This document shows positions 60,440-64,000 of a stretch of 64,000 nt of DNA, in pieces. The stretch lies in assembly GCA_013407085.1 (NCBI GenBank), contig JACCGJ010000605.1, positions 62,001 through 126,000 on the forward strand, in the 5' to 3' direction. Source of the stretch: Atriophallophorus winterbourni (taxonomy: Eukaryota > Platyhelminthes > Trematoda > Plagiorchiida > Microphallidae). The notes beneath the pieces are model-generated. The model was not told the DNA's origin, searched no databases, and saw only the letters and a program-made list of their open reading frames with translations. A program made the position numbers and the translations under genes. Every line of letters starts with the position of its first letter. Position 1 is the first letter of the stretch.

Positions 60440-63095
60440 TCGATAAATCAATATAGCGTTATCGGCAATAGAAACGTGTTGGTCTCAGGTTTAAGTCTGT
60501 GGAGTAACTTTTCTGGCATTTGCTTCGCTTTCGATGCTGGTTTCACGGGAGCGACGTTTCGACGATCGATACTGATCGTTTTTGATCTATTCCGGGTAAT
60601 AACGAAATACTTGGGATACCTGATGAGCACCTTGTACGGACCAGTATATGGTGGTTAGAGTGGTCGACGTACATGATCAGCACGCACAAACACAAAGTCG
60701 CAGGTAGACTAGTCTGCTGGAATGTAAAACTGTTGATTGTGTTGACGAGTTGGGATAGCTCGTAATGATTTCATGAAGCTGCAAAGGCGACTGACATATT
60801 GTGGAGCTGTAAGATCTATTGGTGAATAGAAAGATGTCAGGAATTTGCCAGGTAGGTTGAGTGTATTCCCGTACACCATCTTTGCGGCTGAGCAACGAAA
60901 GTCTCCTTTCACGGAGGTACGAATACCAAGAAGCGCTAGGTGCAATGATTCGAACCGACGTTCTTAATTCCTGTGACTCATGATTGCGGCTTTGAGTTGC
61001 CGAATAAAAAGTACGGTAGTTCGTAGTCTATATGTGTTTCGTACCAAAAAAGCATTGATTGAGATTGGGAACCTTTTCAGTGTTAATAGTGTTCGGTACA
61101 CCAAAGTTGCTGATCCAATGTTGAACGAAAGTTTTTGCAACCGTTTCTGCACTGATATATGTGATAGCTACAGCCAATAGCCAACGGATAAAACGGTCGA
61201 CGCAGGTCAATATATAAGAGCAACCGTTGAATACCGCTAATGGACCAAAGATATCTAAGTGAATCTGCTGAAAGCGCTCCATAACAGGTATAAATATACC
61301 GAGGGAACTGATGGTGTGACGCTGGACTTTTTTCTGTTTACATCGGAGGTAACTCTTGGTCGAAAGATGGATGCTTTATGCATGTCAGACCGAAGATAAC
61401 AAGAACGAATCAGCTTTTTAGTAACTGTTACTCCGGGATGTGATACACCAAGTAAATGCTCGAATACTGAACGTCTAAATTTTGAAGGGACAATTGGACG
61501 GGCTGTAACAGTAGATATGTCACAAACCAGATACGAATTTGAATGAGGTATCGAAAAACGGCGGATTTTATCTGATAATGAAGCTATGTACCTATTCATT
61601 GCATGGTCATTTTGCAGCGAACGTGCTAAATATTGAAAGTCAATTCCAGGCGGTCGATAGCACTTAGCTGCATCCGAGACAAGGTATCCGCAACGGTGTT
61701 TGACGAGCCGGAATGATATCGATTTTCGCTCGTGAATTGTGAGATATAATCCAAGTGACGTATTTCTTGAGGCGAATATCGATATAATGGTGCAGCGAGA
61801 GCGAAAGTTAGTGGCTTATGATCGGTGGATACTGTGAAACCACGGCCTTCGAGAAAATGTCTGAAATGTCGTATCGCATGAAAGATAGCCAGTAAATCAC
61901 GCCCGAACCTACTGTATCGAGTTTGAGCTGGTTGAAGACGACGAGAAAAGAAAGCGAGTAACTTGGTGATATCGTCTACTTCTTGTCGAAGTACTGCGCC
62001 GAATGCTTCTTGCGATTCGTCTGTAGCTAGTGGCAACCGAGCATTGAGGTTCGTTGACAGATAAGTCAGTGAAGTAACTTTGTTTAGAGCAGATTTGAGT
62101 TGCTCGAATGATTTGATGGCTTCGTCATTCATTTTAAATTCACGTTTTTTCCCATGTTACAAGTACGTCAATGGTTCTGAAATCATAGCACATTGTGGAT
62201 TTGCTCGATTAGATCGTTAGCCACTTACTGTCCTGTGCAACAGAACTGAACTGAACTGAATAATAGTTGACCAAACCCAAGAGACGTCTGACTTGACTAA
62301 TAGAGCTGGGACATTGATAACCTTGGATGGCTGATAGTTTTTGAGGTAACGGTTTTATACCGGAACTATCAATATGGTGTCCACGAATTTCGACAGAACT
62401 CACACCAAACAGACAATTATCAGGATTAACAACAATGCCGTAGTTGGATAGACGTCGAAATTCTTTACAAAGTTGTTCAAGATGTTCAGTTGGATTTGGT
62501 CTAGCTATTCGGCATCATCAATGTACACGTAGACGAAAGATGTACCGGGGAAAACTAGATCTATGAATCTCTGAAAAGTTTGTGCGGCATTGTGTAAACC
62601 GAATGTCATCCGAGAAATTCGAACAGACCAAATGTGGTGGTGATGAAAGTTTTGGGGATATATTTGCAGCTACCGGAATTTGATGATATGCGCTCATTTA
62701 TCCAACTTCGAATACACATATTTTTCGTGTAGATACAGTGTAAAGTCATGTATGTGCGGAATTGGATATCAATCTGGGACCGTTACACGATTTAAAGAAC
62801 GATAATTGCACATGGACGCCAGGCATCCGGTTTGTTCTTTTCGACCACGTGAAGAATTTTGGCCCAAGGTAAATTCGGTGGACGGATTATTCCGAGTGTC
62901 ATCATATGCTAGAATTCTCGTTTGGCTGTTTTCAAGTTTGTTAGGCGCCATTCTGCGTGGTTTACTAAAAACCGTGGGTCCACGGGTTGAAATATGGTGT
63001 TTGATGTCATGCTTCAAAAAAGTGTCGGGTATCTGGAATCCGGACTCGAATAGTTTGTGCGTGCTGATGATGTACGTCGACCAAGGCAACCACCA
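60440..63095 (-). pseudogene. Ty3/gypsy (CsRn1-like) pol, broken
   Basis: Reading leftwards: start of reverse transcriptase (KHDIKHHI, YRSLNRVTVPD) at 63089-62769; catalytic YIDD box at about 62525-62514; thumb (GHHIDSSGIKPLPQK) at 62403-62209; RNase H (LATDESQEAFGAVL, STDHKPLTFA) at 62132-61626; integrase zinc-binding section (HLLGVSHPG) at 61599-61255; catalytic core start (IHLDIFGPL) at 61282-61028; and C-terminal pieces (LLGIRTSVK, VYGNTLNLPG; SIDRRNVAP) to 60448. The order RT, RNase H, integrase defines Ty3/gypsy. Stops and shifts separate every block, and the core's later acidic motifs are degraded. Gag and protease are not seen. Confidence 0.85.
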
Positions 63096-63134
63096 TACAC
63101 TGGTCCGTACAATGTTCTGAGCAGATATCCTATG

Positions 63135-63475
63135 TATTTCATTATTGACCGGAATGAATCAACAGAAACTGTCAGTATCGATTGTCAAAAAAGTCGCTTA
63201 CGTGGAACCAAACTCGGAAGCGAAAGCAAATAGCCAAAAGTTACTACACAGACTTTACACCGAGACCAACACGTTCCGTCATCCGCTTCGCCAGAAAGCC
63301 ACCTTACCCTCGATTCTTCTGATAAACCCGCATTGCCTTCGTGTCTCAAACTACCCGAACCTAACAGAGAAACACGTTCTTGTTTTAGCTAGATATTTCC
63401 TCTAATGTTTTATGATTTCAAAACCTAGTGCTTTTTTCGAGCGTCTCTTTTCTTGTTTCCGAGGCTCTAGGGGGA
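63135..63475 (+). mobile_element. Ty3/gypsy pol C-terminal fragment, inverted relative to its neighbours
   Basis: The plus strand here matches the minus strand of about 60610-60470: blocks LSVSIV, KANSQKLLHRL and ETNTFRH correspond to ISID, KAKQMPEKLLHRL and ETNTF there. It ends in a purine run GGCTCTAGGGGGAA (about 63464-63477), which may be this copy's polypurine tract. Confidence 0.7.
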
Positions 63476-63738
63476 ATTCTATAGTAATTTTTACAGACTA
63501 ATATTTTGTATAAGTTTTATTTGTTAACTCAGACATTATCGTTGTTATATTCTGAACAGGATAAAAAAAGGCTCAACGCACACAAACAAAGTGACATGAT
63601 TTGAACAAGTTTGCGATCAATATTAACGGACCAATGAGAGTAGAGTTGTAAGCGGATTTCAATCGATACACTGTACGCGCGTGTGGGTGCATGACCGCAC
63701 ACACAGTCAAATATAACGTAGATATGCTGCCTGTAACA
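63476..63738 (-). mobile_element. LTR of a Ty3/gypsy element
   Basis: On the minus strand the segment begins TGTTACAGGCAG directly after the purine-rich AAGGAGGGAGA tract and the end of a pol frame. It contains an AATAAA signal (minus strand, about 63513) near its far end. The 3' border at about 63476 is set by the start of the inverted pol fragment; a clean CA end and a second LTR copy within the window are not seen. Confidence 0.6.
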
Positions 63739-63756
63739 TCTCCCTCCTTGAGAAAG

Positions 63757-64000
63757 TTATTGATATGATTTTAGCGTAGGATTGACATTTAGGTATTGTA
63801 CAGGCCTGCGATTCCGCTTGGAGCGTCTCTGTCGCAAAGCTTGTTGCTGCATATCTGATGTGTTCTGCTCCTTTGGCCTTTGGATTTCCGTTGGAATTTC
63901 GAAAGTATCCAACAAGATATCAATTGGCAGTTGACTCTTTGCGTTTTGTATTCCATAATCTTCTATTGTTCGAGGTCTAATATGGTTCACGTGTCGAATG
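63757..64000 (-). mobile_element. Ty3/gypsy pol C-terminus, continuing past the window edge
   Basis: The minus-strand frame ends at 63757 with NHIRPRT near its start and a basic RRSKRNRRPVQYL close to its end, typical of the end of a gypsy integrase. A polypurine tract and an LTR start follow at once, so this is the 3' end of an element whose body lies to the right of this window. Confidence 0.7.

Noticed and set aside
1..64000. CRISPR arrays, bacterial operons, rRNA or tRNA genes
   Set aside because: No regularly spaced repeats, no ribosomal RNA segments and no cloverleaf-like tRNA with both A and B boxes were seen; the gene structure is eukaryotic.

Overview
This is a eukaryotic window, most likely from a parasitic flatworm (digenean trematode). 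Three things point that way. The spliced genes combine very short introns (one of 34 bp) with long repeat-filled ones. The non-LTR elements look like fluke RTE/SR2-type and CR1-type families. The Ty3/gypsy-type pol fragments on the minus strand near the right edge recall fluke CsRn1-like elements. The species call is inference; I ran no search.

Left third (1-14 kb). After a broken RTE fragment at the edge and about 6 kb with no recognisable gene comes a plus-strand gene of five exons (6682-9612). It encodes a 642-residue divergent RhoGAP protein, preceded by a promoter with four CCAAT boxes and a TATA box. At 12.2-13.2 kb there are weaker signs of coding exons on both strands. From 14 to 32 kb the sequence is mostly AT-rich spacer holding 5'-truncated LINE 3' ends.

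Middle (33-37 kb). A minus-strand gene of three coding exons (37194-33184) encodes a 165-residue protein that matches the layout of the respiratory complex I subunit NDUFB11. Its second intron is 3479 bp and holds RTE insertions, one flanked by 69-bp direct repeats.

Right half (38-64 kb). This part is a repeat mosaic. It holds several RTE family B (SR2-like) copies in both orientations and a CR1 copy split by two nested insertions. Further CR1 copies lie head to tail or tail to tail. A complete-length RTE family A element (50313-54370) has a 10-bp target-site duplication and a possible HDV-like ribozyme fold at its 5' end. The last 7 kb hold LINE remnants and at least three Ty3/gypsy fragments with an LTR. 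All the retroelement reading frames I followed carry stops or frameshifts.

How it fits together: two host genes (a Rho GTPase regulator and a complex I subunit) sit in a landscape built by RTE, CR1 and gypsy insertions. Most copies are 5'-truncated, and many lie inside or against each other.
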